Of a DNA stretch of 64,000 nucleotides, positions 47,546 to 63,812 are shown in pieces. The stretch spans positions 62,001 to 126,000 of the forward strand of contig NZ_LZKR01000013.1 in assembly GCF_001672915.1 (NCBI RefSeq), written 5' to 3'. The DNA is from Mycobacterium sp. 1245805.9 (GTDB lineage: Bacteria; Actinomycetota; Actinomycetes; Mycobacteriales; Mycobacteriaceae). Position numbers and translations under genes: made by a program. Numbering within the stretch: position 1 is the first letter of the stretch; the number at the start of each line of letters is the position of its first letter. The notes beneath the pieces are model-generated. The model searched no databases, had not been told where the DNA came from, and saw nothing but the letters and a program-made list of their open reading frames with translations.

Positions 47546-48886
47546 ATGTCGACTTTTTTGGGGCAGTTGGGCGGGTTCGCCCTCATCGTGTTCATCGTCT
47601 GGCGCTACGCCGTGCCGCCGGTGCGCAAGATGATGACCGCGCGGCAGGAGCTGGTGCGCCAGCAGCTGGCCGATTCGGCCGCGGCCGCCGACCGGCTGAC
47701 CGAGTCGAAGACCGCGCACGAAAACGCCGTGGATGCCGCCAAAGAAGAAGCGGAGCAAATCGTCGAAGAGGCTCGGGCGGACTCGGAACGCATCGCCGAG
47801 CAGATGCGGGCCCAGGCCGAAGTCGAGGCCGAGCGCGTCAAAGCGCAGGGCACGCGCCAGGCCGAGTTGCTGCGGACCCAGCTGACCCGCCAGCTTCGCC
47901 TGGAACTCGGACACGAATCCGTGCGCCAGGCAGAGGAATTGGTGCGCAGCTACGTCGCCGACCCCGAGCAGCGGTCGTCGACCGTGGATCGGTTCCTGGA
48001 TGACCTCGAGGCCATGGCGCCCGCGCCCGCCGAGGTCGCCTACCCCCTGCTGACCAAGATGCGGTCGGCCAGCCGGCACGCGATAGGAAACCTCTCGGAC
48101 CGGTTCGGCACCATCGCCAAAAACCTGGACAACAAAGCGCTTTCCACCCTCTCCAGCGAGCTGGTGGCGGTCGCCAAGATGCTGGACGGCGAAATCGTCG
48201 TCACTCGGTACCTCACCGTGCCCGCCGAGGACTCGGCGCCGCGGGTCCGGCTGATCGAGCGCCTGGTGTCCGACAAGGTGGGCGACGCGACGCTCGACGT
48301 GCTGCGGGCGGCGGTTTCCGAGCGCTGGTCGGCCAACTCCGACTTGGTCGACGCCATCGAACACATCTCGCGTCAAGCGTTGCTCGAAGTCGCCGAACGC
48401 GAAGACAAGGTCGACGAGGTCGAGGACCAATTGTTCCGGTTCTCTCGCGTTCTCGACGCGCAACCGCGGCTCGCCATCCTGTTGGGCGACTTTGGGACTC
48501 CCGCCGAGGGCCGGATCGGCTTGCTGCGCAAGGTGCTCCAGAACGCGAGCGGCCGGGTCAACCCGATCGCGTTGGCACTGCTGAGCCAGACCGTCGAGCT
48601 GCTGAGGGGCGAGCCGGCCGAGGTGGCCGTGAAGTTCCTGGCGAAAGTGGCGGTGGCGCGCCGCGGCGAGATCGTCGCGCAGGTCAGCGCCGCGGCCGAA
48701 CTCAGCGACGGCCAGCGGACCCGCTTGACCGAGGTCCTCAGCCGCATCTACAACCATCCGGTGAGCCTGCAGCTGCAGACCAACCCGGAATTGTTGGGCG
48801 GGCTGCTGATCGCGGTGGCCGACGAGGTGATCGACGGGACGCTCTCCGCTCGCCTGGCCGCCGCCCAAGCCCAGCTGCCCGACTGA
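47546..48886 (+). CDS. atpH: ATP synthase b-delta fusion subunit
   Basis: This 446-residue protein fuses a second b-type subunit (membrane helix at about 5-22, then a charged helix with [21 protein letters not shown]) to a delta/OSCP domain from about residue 270 ([26 protein letters not shown]). The fusion is specific to mycobacteria and close relatives. It forms the peripheral stalk with AtpF. Four bases separate it from atpF. Confidence 0.97.
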   Translation: MSTFLGQLGGFALIVFIVWRYAVPPVRKMMTARQELVRQQLADSAAAADRLTESKTAHENAVDAAKEEAEQIVEEARADSERIAEQMRAQAEVEAERVKAQGTRQAELLRTQLTRQLRLELGHESVRQAEELVRSYVADPEQRSSTVDRFLDDLEAMAPAPAEVAYPLLTKMRSASRHAIGNLSDRFGTIAKNLDNKALSTLSSELVAVAKMLDGEIVVTRYLTVPAEDSAPRVRLIERLVSDKVGDATLDVLRAAVSERWSANSDLVDAIEHISRQALLEVAEREDKVDEVEDQLFRFSRVLDAQPRLAILLGDFGTPAEGRIGLLRKVLQNASGRVNPIALALLSQTVELLRGEPAEVAVKFLAKVAVARRGEIVAQVSAAAELSDGQRTRLTEVLSRIYNHPVSLQLQTNPELLGGLLIAVADEVIDGTLSARLAAAQAQLPD

Positions 48887-48938
48887 CACACCATCTTTAG
48901 CCGACGCGAACGAAGATCAAGTAGGAAGACGAAAAGCC

Positions 48939-50642
48939 ATGGCAGAGTTGACAATCTCCGCTGACGACATCCAGAGCGCGATCGAGGAGTACGTAGGCTC
49001 CTTCACGTCCGACACCTCCCGCGAGGAAGTCGGCACCGTCATCGGGGCCGGGGACGGCATCGCGCACGTCGAAGGCCTGCCCTCCGTGATGACCCAGGAA
49101 CTGCTCGAGTTCCCGGGCGGGGTCCTCGGCGTCGCGCTCAACCTCGATGAGCACGACATCGGCGCGGTCATCCTGGGCGATTTCGAGAAAATCGAAGAAG
49201 GCCAACAGGTTAAGCGCACCGGCGAGGTGTTGTCAGTGCCCGTCGGCGACGCGTTCCTGGGCCGGGTCGTCAACCCGCTGGGCGAGCCGATCGACGGCGG
49301 CGGAGACATCGAGACCGACGTCCGGCGCGCACTGGAAATCCAGGCGCCGTCGGTGGTGCAGCGCCAGGGCGTGAGCGAGCCGCTGCAGACCGGGATCAAG
49401 GCCATCGACGCCATGACCCCGATCGGCCGCGGTCAGCGGCAGCTGATCATCGGCGACCGCAAGACCGGCAAGACCGCGGTCTGCGTCGACACGATCCTCA
49501 ACCAGCGGAAGAACTGGGAATCCGGCGACGAACGCAAGCAGGTGCGCTGCGTCTATGTGGCCATCGGGCAGAAGGGCACCACGATCGCCGCCGTGCGCCA
49601 GGCCCTCGACGAGGGCGGCGCGATGGACTACACCACCATCGTCGCGGCGCCGGCATCCGACTCCGCCGGCTTCAAATGGCTTGCGCCGTACACCGGTTCG
49701 GCGATCGCCCAGCACTGGATGTATGACGGCAAGCACGTGCTGATCGTCTTCGACGACCTCAGCAAGCAAGCCGAGGCCTACCGCGCGATCTCGTTGCTGC
49801 TGCGCCGCCCGCCGGGCCGCGAGGCGTACCCCGGCGACGTTTTCTACCTGCACTCGCGGCTGTTGGAGCGCTGTGCCAAGCTCTCCGACGACCTGGGCGG
49901 CGGCTCGCTGACCGGCCTGCCGATCATCGAGACCAAGGCCAACGACATCTCGGCCTACATCCCCACCAACGTCATCTCCATCACCGACGGGCAGTGCTTC
50001 CTGGAATCCGACCTGTTCAACCAGGGTGTCCGCCCGGCCATCAACGTGGGTGTCTCGGTGTCCCGCGTGGGTGGCGCGGCACAGATCAAGGCGATGAAGG
50101 AAGTGGCGGGATCGCTGCGTCTGGACCTGTCGCAATACCGCGAACTGGAATCGTTCGCTGCGTTCGCCTCTGACCTAGACGCCACCTCCAAGGCGCAGCT
50201 GGAGCGCGGTGAGCGGCTGGTCGAACTGCTCAAGCAGCGGCAGTACCAGCCCATGCCGGTCGAGGAGCAGGTGGTCTCTATCTTCTTGGGCACCGGTGGC
50301 CACCTGGACTCGGTGCCCGTCGAGGACGTCCGTCGGTTCGAAACCGAATTGCTGGACCACATGCGGGCTTCCGAGGAGAAATTCCTCGCCGGGGTCCGCG
50401 ACAGTGGCAAGCTCTCCGAAGAGGGCGAGAACGAGCTCACCGAGATCATCAACAAGTTCAAGAAGGGCTTCGCGGCCTCCGACGGCGCGTCGGTGGTGCC
50501 CGACGAGCACGTCGAGGCGATGGACGAGGAGGACCTGGAAAAGGAGTCAGTGCAAGTCAAGAAGGAGAAGCCGAAGGACAAGAAGGACGCCAAAACCTCC
50601 AAGAAGGAATCCGCGGACGTTTCCGGTAAGGACAAGAAGTAG
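48939..50642 (+). CDS. atpA: ATP synthase subunit alpha, with long Lys-rich C-terminal extension
   Basis: This 567-residue F1 subunit has the P-loop GDRKTGKT at 172-179. After the conserved C-terminal helices ([18 protein letters not shown]) comes a mycobacterium-specific tail, known in other mycobacteria to suppress ATP hydrolysis; here it is unusually long and lysine-rich ([20 protein letters not shown]...KDKK), about 18 residues beyond M. tuberculosis by my recollection. Confidence 0.98.
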   Translation: MAELTISADDIQSAIEEYVGSFTSDTSREEVGTVIGAGDGIAHVEGLPSVMTQELLEFPGGVLGVALNLDEHDIGAVILGDFEKIEEGQQVKRTGEVLSVPVGDAFLGRVVNPLGEPIDGGGDIETDVRRALEIQAPSVVQRQGVSEPLQTGIKAIDAMTPIGRGQRQLIIGDRKTGKTAVCVDTILNQRKNWESGDERKQVRCVYVAIGQKGTTIAAVRQALDEGGAMDYTTIVAAPASDSAGFKWLAPYTGSAIAQHWMYDGKHVLIVFDDLSKQAEAYRAISLLLRRPPGREAYPGDVFYLHSRLLERCAKLSDDLGGGSLTGLPIIETKANDISAYIPTNVISITDGQCFLESDLFNQGVRPAINVGVSVSRVGGAAQIKAMKEVAGSLRLDLSQYRELESFAAFASDLDATSKAQLERGERLVELLKQRQYQPMPVEEQVVSIFLGTGGHLDSVPVEDVRRFETELLDHMRASEEKFLAGVRDSGKLSEEGENELTEIINKFKKGFAASDGASVVPDEHVEAMDEEDLEKESVQVKKEKPKDKKDAKTSKKESADVSGKDKK

Positions 50643-50648
50643 TTAGCG

Positions 50649-53031
<2,383 letters not shown>

Positions 53032-53043
53032 GGACTGAGCGGC

Positions 53044-53409
53044 ATGGCCGAATTGAACGTGGAGATCGTCGCCGTCGACCGACAGATCTGGTCGGGTGAG
53101 GCAACGTTCCTGTTCACCCGCACCACTGTCGGCGAGATCGGCATCCTGCCCCACCATATCCCGCTGGTCGCCCAGCTGGTCGACGACGCCATGGTGCGCG
53201 TCGAGCGGGAAGGCGAGGACGACCTGCGGATCGCGGTGGAGGGCGGGTTTCTGTCGGTCACCGAGGAGGGCGTGACCATCCTCGCCGAATCCGCGGAGTT
53301 CGAGTCCGAGATCGACGAGAGCGCCGCCCGCGAGGATTCCGAGTCCGACGATCCCCGGATTGCCGCCAGGGGGCGCGGCAGACTGCGCGCCGTCGGCGCG
53401 ATCGACTAA
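53044..53409 (+). CDS. atpC: ATP synthase subunit epsilon
   Basis: This 121-residue protein has the N-terminal beta-sandwich ([37 protein letters not shown]) and a short helical C-terminus ([15 protein letters not shown]...). As in other mycobacteria the C-terminal helix is too short to reach far into F1. It is the last structural gene of the synthase. Confidence 0.96.
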   Translation: MAELNVEIVAVDRQIWSGEATFLFTRTTVGEIGILPHHIPLVAQLVDDAMVRVEREGEDDLRIAVEGGFLSVTEEGVTILAESAEFESEIDESAAREDSESDDPRIAARGRGRLRAVGAID

Positions 53410-53415
53410 CCGTCG

Positions 53416-53859
53416 ATGAGCGCGCCCATGGTCGGCATGGTCGTGCTCGTCGTGTTGTTGGGCGCCGCCGTCCTCGCCCTGAGCTATCGGCTGTTGAAGC
53501 TGCGCCAGGGCGGAACCGCGGGAATCATGCGGGATATCCCCGCCGTCGGCGGTCACGGCTGGCGGCACGGGGTGATCCGTTACCGCGGCGGCGAGGCCGC
53601 GTTCTACCGGCTGTCCAGCCTGCGGCTGTGGCCGGACCGCCGCCTTAGCCGGCGTGGCGTGGAGATCGTCGCCCGGCGTGCCCCGCGCGGCGACGAGTTC
53701 GACATCATGACCGACGAGATCGTCGTGTTGGAGCTGCGTGACACGACGCAGGACCGCCGGTCCGGTTACGAGCTCGCGCTCGACAAGGGCGCACTGACCG
53801 CGTTCTTGTCCTGGCTGGAATCGCGGCCCTCACCGCGCGCCCGCCGCCGCAGCGTCTGA
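53416..53859 (+). CDS. DUF2550 membrane-anchored protein (Rv1312 homologue)
   Basis: This 147-residue protein has one N-terminal membrane helix (MVGMVVLVVLLGAAVLALSY) and a PH-like soluble domain (WRHGVIRYRGGEAAFYRLSSL). Its place directly after atpC is conserved in mycobacteria. No biochemical function is known to me. Confidence 0.9.
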   Translation: MSAPMVGMVVLVVLLGAAVLALSYRLLKLRQGGTAGIMRDIPAVGGHGWRHGVIRYRGGEAAFYRLSSLRLWPDRRLSRRGVEIVARRAPRGDEFDIMTDEIVVLELRDTTQDRRSGYELALDKGALTAFLSWLESRPSPRARRRSV

Positions 53860-54297
53860 CTACCACGGGCTGACGGTCTGACACCCGTATTCTTCGGGCG
53901 CGACGTCGCGCAGCGTTTCGGTGAACTGCCAGCGATGCCCCGCGAGATCCGCCACGGTGCACTCCCGTTCGCCGTACTCGCGGTCGACGGGCGCCTCGAT
54001 CACCCTCGCCCCTGCCGCACGCGCGCGCTCGAACCGGCCGTCCACGTCGTCGACCCGCACCTTGATCTCATGGGTGACGGCGCCCGCCGTCGGCGGCTGC
54101 CGCTCACCGGCCACGTCCGCGACGATCATGGCCCCACCCGCTCCGATGCTGAGCTGCGCGCGGTGGCTGTCGCCGATCCGCGTTCGCTCGACGAAACCGA
54201 AGGCGGCCGCGAGCCAGCTCACCGCCGCGCGCACGTCCGGGTAGACAAGCACCGGGATCACCATCACCGGTGGAATCGACCGATTCTGTTGCATCAC
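53860..54297 (-). CDS. VOC/glyoxalase superfamily protein
   Basis: This 145-residue protein has the VOC beta-alpha-beta-beta-beta pattern: VMVIPVLVYPDVRAAVSWLAAAFGF, then VRVDDVDGRFERARAAGARV and the terminal DLAGHRWQFTE with a metal-site Glu. The substrate is unknown; many relatives are annotated as bleomycin-resistance-like. It abuts the plus-strand DUF2550 stop (convergent) and follows the adenosyltransferase gene by 12 bp, probably co-transcribed. In M. tuberculosis this place holds an IS1557 copy as I recall; none is here. Confidence 0.85.
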   Translation of the reverse strand: MMQQNRSIPPVMVIPVLVYPDVRAAVSWLAAAFGFVERTRIGDSHRAQLSIGAGGAMIVADVAGERQPPTAGAVTHEIKVRVDDVDGRFERARAAGARVIEAPVDREYGERECTVADLAGHRWQFTETLRDVAPEEYGCQTVSPW

Positions 54298-54309
54298 TGA
54301 GACTTTCGA

Positions 54310-54894
54310 CTAACCCGCGCTCGGCGCGCCGCCGCCCGGCTTCCACAGCACGTCCCCAGCGGGATTGGCCGCCCGCGCCAGGATGAACAGCAGGTCCGAC
54401 AGGCGGTTCAGGTATTTGGCGGGCAGCACGCTGACGCCGTCCGGGTGGGAATCGAGCGCGGACCACGCCGAGCGCTCGGCCCGGCGCACCACGGTGCGGG
54501 CGACGTGCAACAGTGCCGACAGCGGCGAACCACCCGGCAGCACAAAGGAATTCAACGCCGGCAGGGGCTCGTTATATTTGTCACACCACGCCTCGAGCCG
54601 ATCAATGTAGGACTGGGCGACCCGCAGCGGGGGATGTTCGGGGTTCTCCACCACGGGCGTGGACAGATCCGCGCCGGTGTCGAACAAGTCGTTCTGGATC
54701 TGGCGCAGCACACCGGCGATTTCGTCGTCCGGTTGGCCGAGGGCGATCGCGACGCCGATCGCGGAGTTGGCCTCGTCACAGTCGGCGTACGCCACCAGGC
54801 GGGGGTCGTTTTTGGAGACCCGTGAGAAATCGCTCAATCCCGTCGTCCCGTCGTCGCCGGTTCGCGTATAGATGCGGGTCAGGTGTATCGCCAT
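54310..54894 (-). CDS. Cob(I)alamin adenosyltransferase, PduO type
   Basis: This 194-residue enzyme transfers adenosine from ATP to cob(I)alamin. The ATP site TRTGDDGTTGLSDFSRVSKND is at the N-terminus, with FVLPGGSPLSALLHVARTVVRRAER as the conserved helix block. It is the homologue of Rv1314c and supports adenosylcobalamin-dependent methylmalonyl-CoA mutase. It is divergent from murA. Confidence 0.95.
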   Translation of the reverse strand: MAIHLTRIYTRTGDDGTTGLSDFSRVSKNDPRLVAYADCDEANSAIGVAIALGQPDDEIAGVLRQIQNDLFDTGADLSTPVVENPEHPPLRVAQSYIDRLEAWCDKYNEPLPALNSFVLPGGSPLSALLHVARTVVRRAERSAWSALDSHPDGVSVLPAKYLNRLSDLLFILARAANPAGDVLWKPGGGAPSAG

Positions 54895-54930
54895 CAGCCA
54901 AACGGTACTCGGGTGACAGGCGCGGGCTGA

Positions 54931-54959
54931 CTGACAACCCGATACCCCTTCACTAGACT
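54931..54959 (+). promoter_or_regulatory. murA promoter, probably leaderless
   Basis: CTGACA (54931-54936), a 17-bp spacer and TAGACT (54954-54959) form a good sigma-A promoter. The -10 ends seven bases before the murA GTG, so the transcript is probably leaderless. Confidence 0.6.
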
Positions 54960-54966
54960 GACGCGG

Positions 54967-56220
54967 GTGGCTGAGCGATTCGTGGTGACCGGCGGTACCC
55001 GGTTGTCAGGCGAAGTCGCTGTGGGGGGCGCCAAGAACAGCGTGCTCAAGCTGATGGCGGCCACCCTGCTGGCCGAGGGCACCAGCACCATCACCAACTG
55101 CCCGGACATCCTCGATGTCCCGCTGATGGCGGAGGTATTGCGCGGCCTGGGCGCCACCGTCGAACTCGACGGCGACGTCGCCCGCATCACCTCGCCCGAC
55201 GAGCCCAAGTACGACGCCGACTTCGCCGCGGTGCGACAGTTCCGCGCTTCCGTCTGCGTGCTCGGGCCGTTGGTCGGCCGGTGCAAGCGCGCCAGGGTCG
55301 CGCTGCCCGGCGGCGACGCGATCGGTTCGCGCCCGCTGGACATGCATCAGGCCGGCCTGCGGCAGCTGGGCGCGCAGTGCAACATCGAGCACGGGTGCGT
55401 GGTTGCTCACGCAGACACGTTGCGCGGCGCGGAGATTCAGTTGGAGTTCCCCTCCGTGGGCGCCACCGAGAACATCCTGATGGCCGCCGTCGTGGCCGAG
55501 GGCGTCACCACGATCCACAACGCGGCGCGCGAGCCCGACGTGGTGGACCTGTGCACGATGCTCAACCAGATGGGCGCGCAGATCGAGGGCGCGGGCTCGC
55601 CGACCATGACGATCACCGGCGTTCCGCGGCTGCACCCCACCGAGCACCGCGTGATCGGGGACCGCATCGTCGCCGCCACCTGGGGCATCGCCGCCGCGAT
55701 GACCCGCGGCGACATCGAGGTCACCGGCGTCGACCCGGCCCACCTGCAGGTGGTGCTGCACAAGCTGCACGACGCGGGCGCGACCGTCACCCAGACCGAC
55801 AACAGTTTCCGGGTCACCCAGTACGAGCGCCCCAAGGCCGTCAACGTCGCGACGTTGCCGTTCCCCGGGTTTCCCACCGACCTGCAGCCGATGGCCATCG
55901 CGCTGGCGTCGATCGCCGACGGCACCTCGATGATCACCGAGAACGTGTTCGAGGCGCGCTTCCGGTTCGTCGAGGAGATGATCCGGCTGGGCGCCGACGC
56001 CCGCACCGACGGACACCACGCCGTCGTGCGTGGCCTGCCGCAACTTTCCAGCGCCCCGGTCTGGTGTTCGGACATCCGGGCCGGCGCCGGCCTGGTGTTG
56101 GCGGGGCTGGTCGCCGACGGCGACACCGAGGTTCACGACGTCTTTCACATCGATCGCGGCTACCCGTTGTTCGTGGAGAACCTGGCGATTTTGGGAGCCG
56201 AGATCGAACGGGTAGAGTAG
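54967..56220 (+). CDS. murA: UDP-N-acetylglucosamine 1-carboxyvinyltransferase
   Basis: This 417-residue enzyme commits UDP-GlcNAc to peptidoglycan by adding enolpyruvate. It has the two-domain EPT fold ([31 protein letters not shown] at the N-terminus). Position 117, the Cys targeted by fosfomycin in most bacteria, is Asp (PGGDAIG), the known cause of natural fosfomycin resistance in mycobacteria. GTG start. The rrn promoters follow. Confidence 0.97.
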   Translation: MAERFVVTGGTRLSGEVAVGGAKNSVLKLMAATLLAEGTSTITNCPDILDVPLMAEVLRGLGATVELDGDVARITSPDEPKYDADFAAVRQFRASVCVLGPLVGRCKRARVALPGGDAIGSRPLDMHQAGLRQLGAQCNIEHGCVVAHADTLRGAEIQLEFPSVGATENILMAAVVAEGVTTIHNAAREPDVVDLCTMLNQMGAQIEGAGSPTMTITGVPRLHPTEHRVIGDRIVAATWGIAAAMTRGDIEVTGVDPAHLQVVLHKLHDAGATVTQTDNSFRVTQYERPKAVNVATLPFPGFPTDLQPMAIALASIADGTSMITENVFEARFRFVEEMIRLGADARTDGHHAVVRGLPQLSSAPVWCSDIRAGAGLVLAGLVADGDTEVHDVFHIDRGYPLFVENLAILGAEIERVE

Positions 56221-56276
56221 TCAAAGTCAGTGCCCCACAAGGCCGGTCACCTCTCGAGATGGCCGAAACCGGGGGC

Positions 56277-56303
56277 TTGACTCCCTCGCCGGATCGGTAC
56301 TAG
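56277..56303 (+). promoter_or_regulatory. rrn promoter, upstream copy
   Basis: TTGACT (56277-56282), 15 bases, TACTAG (56298-56303). It lies in the first of two near-identical blocks beginning GAGATGGCC at 56256. Confidence 0.75.
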
Positions 56304-56358
56304 CCTGGCACGGCTGCCCCCGCAGCGGTCACCACAATGAGATGGCCAAAACTGGGGC

Positions 56359-56385
56359 TTGACGCCCCCGCCAGACCGGTATTAA
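56359..56385 (+). promoter_or_regulatory. rrn promoter, downstream copy
   Basis: TTGACG (56359-56364), 15 bases, TATTAA (56380-56385). The flanks (GAGATGGCC at 56339, CTGGCAGGGTTGCCC) repeat those of the upstream copy, so one arose by duplication. It most resembles the main M. tuberculosis rrn promoter. Confidence 0.8.
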
Positions 56386-56426
56386 GCTGGCAGGGTTGCC
56401 CGGAAGCGGGCGAAAACAAGCGTGAG

Positions 56427-56456
56427 TGTTGTTTGAGAACTCAATAGTGTGTTTGG
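56427..56456 (+). promoter_or_regulatory. rrn antitermination (NUT/boxA) site in leader
   Basis: TGTTTGAGAACTCAATAG and its flanks match the conserved mycobacterial leader box bound by NusB/NusE-type antitermination factors. A related copy (GTTTGAGAACTGGATAG) is in the 16S-23S spacer at 58301. Confidence 0.75.
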
Positions 56457-56597
56457 TCTTTTTATTTTGTTGTTGTTTTTTGGCCATACTCTGCACTCCC
56501 CGTGTGTGGGTATGGCTGTTTTTTGATGCCAGTAACATTGGTGTCTTTTGTTAGGTCAGATTTTCTCTGATTGTAAATTCACCTCGTTATCGAGGGG

Positions 56598-61507
<4,910 letters not shown>

Positions 61508-61588
61508 CACAAACTCGCAACCACTTTCCAGCGCCTGACAGAAATGTCGTGGCGCACCACACCCCCCACCAAACACATTTAAATAGAG

Positions 61589-61703
61589 TTACGGCGGCCA
61601 CAGCGACAGGGAAACGCCCGGTCCCATCCCGAACCCGGAAGCTAAGCCTGTCAGCGCCAATGATACTGCCCACTCGGGTGGAAAAGTAGGACACCGCCGA
61701 ACA
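61589..61703 (+). rRNA. rrf: 5S ribosomal RNA
   Basis: This 115-base gene runs from TTACGGCGGCCACAGCG to GACACCGCCGAACA, whose ends pair. It closes the rrn operon 81 bases after 23S. Confidence 0.96.
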
Positions 61704-61707
61704 TATA

Positions 61708-61739
61708 CAAAAACACCCCCGGCAACGGGGGTGTTTTTG
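61708..61739 (+). terminator. Strong intrinsic terminator of the rrn operon
   Basis: A perfect 14-bp stem (CAAAAACACCCCCG/CGGGGGTGTTTTTG) with a GCAA tetraloop is followed by GCATTGG. The A/T ends make it work in both directions, so it can also end the convergent ogt transcript, whose stop is ten bases away. A classic L-shaped terminator like this is rare in mycobacteria. Confidence 0.9.
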
Positions 61740-61748
61740 CATTGGCAG

Positions 61749-62240
61749 TTAATCGAATAGCGTCAAATTCTCGCTCCGTTTTTCCAATTCGAGCAGCGTG
61801 CGCTTTCGGTCGAGTCCGCCGCCGAAGCCGGTCAGGCTTCCGTTGGCGCCAATCACCCGGTGACAGGGGACGACGATGGCGATCGGATTGTGGCCGTTGG
61901 CCCAGCCGACGGCTCGCGCGGATCCCGGGGCCCCGATCTGGTCGGCGATTTCCCCGTACGAACGGGTCTCGCCGTACGGGATCGTCAGCAGCGCCTGCCA
62001 CACCCGCCGCTGGAATTCGGTGCCTCCCAGCTCGAGCTCGATGTCGAAATCGGTGAGTTCGCCGGCGAAATACGCGGTCAGTTGCTCGACGGCTTCGCCG
62101 AAGGCGCGGGGATCGGGTGCCCAGTCGGCGCGGTCGGGTTCGTAGGTCTGGTCGACCATCCGCAGATTCGTCAGAACCGAGCCGCGCCCGGCCAGGGTCA
62201 GGAATCCGATCGGGCTGTCGATGGTGCGATAGCGGATCAT
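61749..62240 (-). CDS. ogt: Methylated-DNA--protein-cysteine methyltransferase
   Basis: This 163-residue suicide protein removes O6-alkyl groups from guanine. The acceptor is Cys126 in VVPCHRVIGANGSLTGFGGGL; YGEIADQIG and GSARAVGWANGHNP form the DNA-binding helix-turn-helix with the arginine finger. ATG 62240 overlaps the ada-alkA stop (ATGA). Confidence 0.96.
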   Translation of the reverse strand: MIRYRTIDSPIGFLTLAGRGSVLTNLRMVDQTYEPDRADWAPDPRAFGEAVEQLTAYFAGELTDFDIELELGGTEFQRRVWQALLTIPYGETRSYGEIADQIGAPGSARAVGWANGHNPIAIVVPCHRVIGANGSLTGFGGGLDRKRTLLELEKRSENLTLFD

Positions 62241-63724
62241 GCGACCTCCAATGGCGGCCAATGGTTTACCGGATGCTCGAGGGTGGTCCACAGATGCTGG
62301 GTGGCGTAGGAGCGCCAGGGCCGCCAACGGGCGCTGCGTTCGATGAGCTGTCGCTGATCCGCCGGCAACCCCAGTTCCCCTGCGGCCAACCGGAGTCCGA
62401 GGTCGCTGGCGGGAAAGGCGTCCGGGTCGCCCAGGGCGCGCATGGCGATCACCTCCGCTGTCCAGGGCCCGACGCCGGGCAGCGCCAGCAGCTGCGCGCG
62501 GGCACTGTCCCAATCGCTGCCCGCGTCCAGGACGATGCTTCCGTCGGCGAGCCCCGCGACCAGCGCGGCAAGCGTCCGTTGCCGGGCCTTGGGGACGGCC
62601 AGGTGGATTGGGTCGATCTCCGCCAGCTGTTGGACCGACGGGAAGGTGTGGGTCAATGCTCCCGCAGGATCCTTGATGGGGCTCCCGTAGGCGGCGACCA
62701 GCCTGCCCGCGTGGGTTCTGGCCGCCTTCGTCGAGACCTGCTGCCCGAGCACGGCGCGCACGGCGAGCTCGGCCTCGTCGACCGTGCGCGGAATTCGTTG
62801 CCCGGGGGCCTTTTTCACCACCGGCGCCAGCTCCGGGTCGGCGGCCAGCGCGTCGACCACGGCTTCGGGGTCGGCGTCGAGGTCCAGCAACCGCCGGCAG
62901 CGAGCGATCGCGGTCGTGAGGTCGCGGAAGTCGTCCAGCGTCAGTTGGCAGCGCACGTGGTCGACGGCCGGCGTCAGCGTCACGACGGCGCTGCCACAAG
63001 GCAGCCGAAGGCTGCGCCGGTAGGCGCCGTCGCGGACCTCCTCACAGCCGGGCACCATGCCGGCCGCGAGGTGACCGAATACGCCCTCGTAGGCGAACGG
63101 CGTGCGCACGGGTAGCCGAAGGCACAGGGCGCCGGGCGAATTGGTGTCCGACGTCGACCGCGCCGCGGCGCGTTTGCGCAACGCCGTCGGGGTGATCTCG
63201 AACACCAGACGCACGGTGTCGTTGAACTGGCGGATGCTGGAAAACCCGGCGGCGAAGGCGACGTCGCCGAACGGTAGGTCCGTGGTCTCGATGAGCACCC
63301 GGGCGGTCTGCGCCCGTTGCGCGCGGCCCAGCGCCAGCGGCCCGGCGCCGACCTCGGCCTGCAGGAGGCGCTCCAGCTGGCGGGTCGTGTAACCGAGGCG
63401 GCCCGCCAGTCCGCCGACGCCTTCCCGGTCCACCGTGCCGTCCGCGATCAGCCGCATGGTGCGCGCGACGACGTCGCCGCGCATGTTCCATTCGGGCGAT
63501 CCGGGGGACGCGTCGGGGCGGCATCGCTTGCAGGCGCGGAATCCCGCTTTCTGGGCGGCCGCCGCGGTCGGATAGAACCGCACGTTGCGGGCGAAGGGGG
63601 GCCGCACCGGGCAGCTGGGCCGGCAATAGATCCGCGTCGTCAACACCGCCGTGACGAACCAGCCGTCGAAGCGGGCGTCCTTGGACTGGACCGCCCGGTA
63701 GCAGCGTTCGAAATCTTCGTGCAC
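62237..63724 (-). CDS. alkA: Ada-AlkA fusion: adaptive-response regulator and 3-methyladenine glycosylase
   Basis: This 495-residue protein has three parts. Residues 1-75 are an Ada phosphotriester acceptor with four zinc cysteines (YCRPSCP ... CKRCRP). Residues 85-190 are an AraC-type helix-turn-helix (GLAGRLGYTTRQLERLLQ; GDVAFAAGFSSIRQFNDTVR). Residues 205-495 are AlkA with the HhH-GPD motif LLALPGVGPWTAEVIAMRALGDPDAFPASD, including the catalytic Asp. So one protein both senses alkylation and excises alkylated bases. GTG 63724 (MHEDFERCYRA) fits the homologue Rv1317c. Operon with ogt. Confidence 0.95.
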   Translation of the reverse strand: MHEDFERCYRAVQSKDARFDGWFVTAVLTTRIYCRPSCPVRPPFARNVRFYPTAAAAQKAGFRACKRCRPDASPGSPEWNMRGDVVARTMRLIADGTVDREGVGGLAGRLGYTTRQLERLLQAEVGAGPLALGRAQRAQTARVLIETTDLPFGDVAFAAGFSSIRQFNDTVRLVFEITPTALRKRAAARSTSDTNSPGALCLRLPVRTPFAYEGVFGHLAAGMVPGCEEVRDGAYRRSLRLPCGSAVVTLTPAVDHVRCQLTLDDFRDLTTAIARCRRLLDLDADPEAVVDALAADPELAPVVKKAPGQRIPRTVDEAELAVRAVLGQQVSTKAARTHAGRLVAAYGSPIKDPAGALTHTFPSVQQLAEIDPIHLAVPKARQRTLAALVAGLADGSIVLDAGSDWDSARAQLLALPGVGPWTAEVIAMRALGDPDAFPASDLGLRLAAGELGLPADQRQLIERSARWRPWRSYATQHLWTTLEHPVNHWPPLEVA

Positions 63725-63812
63725 GGTTCCACAGTTACACCCGCCCAGTGACAAAACTGGCGGAAAAGCGACATGATCGTGCGCCGGGTGGCCGCTCGCT
63801 GCGTCGCCGGTT

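Larger units (their letters stand above)
56221..56597 (+). promoter_or_regulatory. rrn promoter and leader region
   Basis: The 377 bases between murA and 16S contain two tandem promoters, an antitermination box and leader segments for rRNA processing. No coding sequence. The promoter units are listed separately. Confidence 0.9.

Noticed and set aside
53860-54310. Looked for an IS1557-like transposase at the place it holds in M. tuberculosis
   Set aside because: A VOC-family gene occupies the place; no transposase motif or terminal inverted repeats were seen. No insertion sequence was recognised anywhere in the window.
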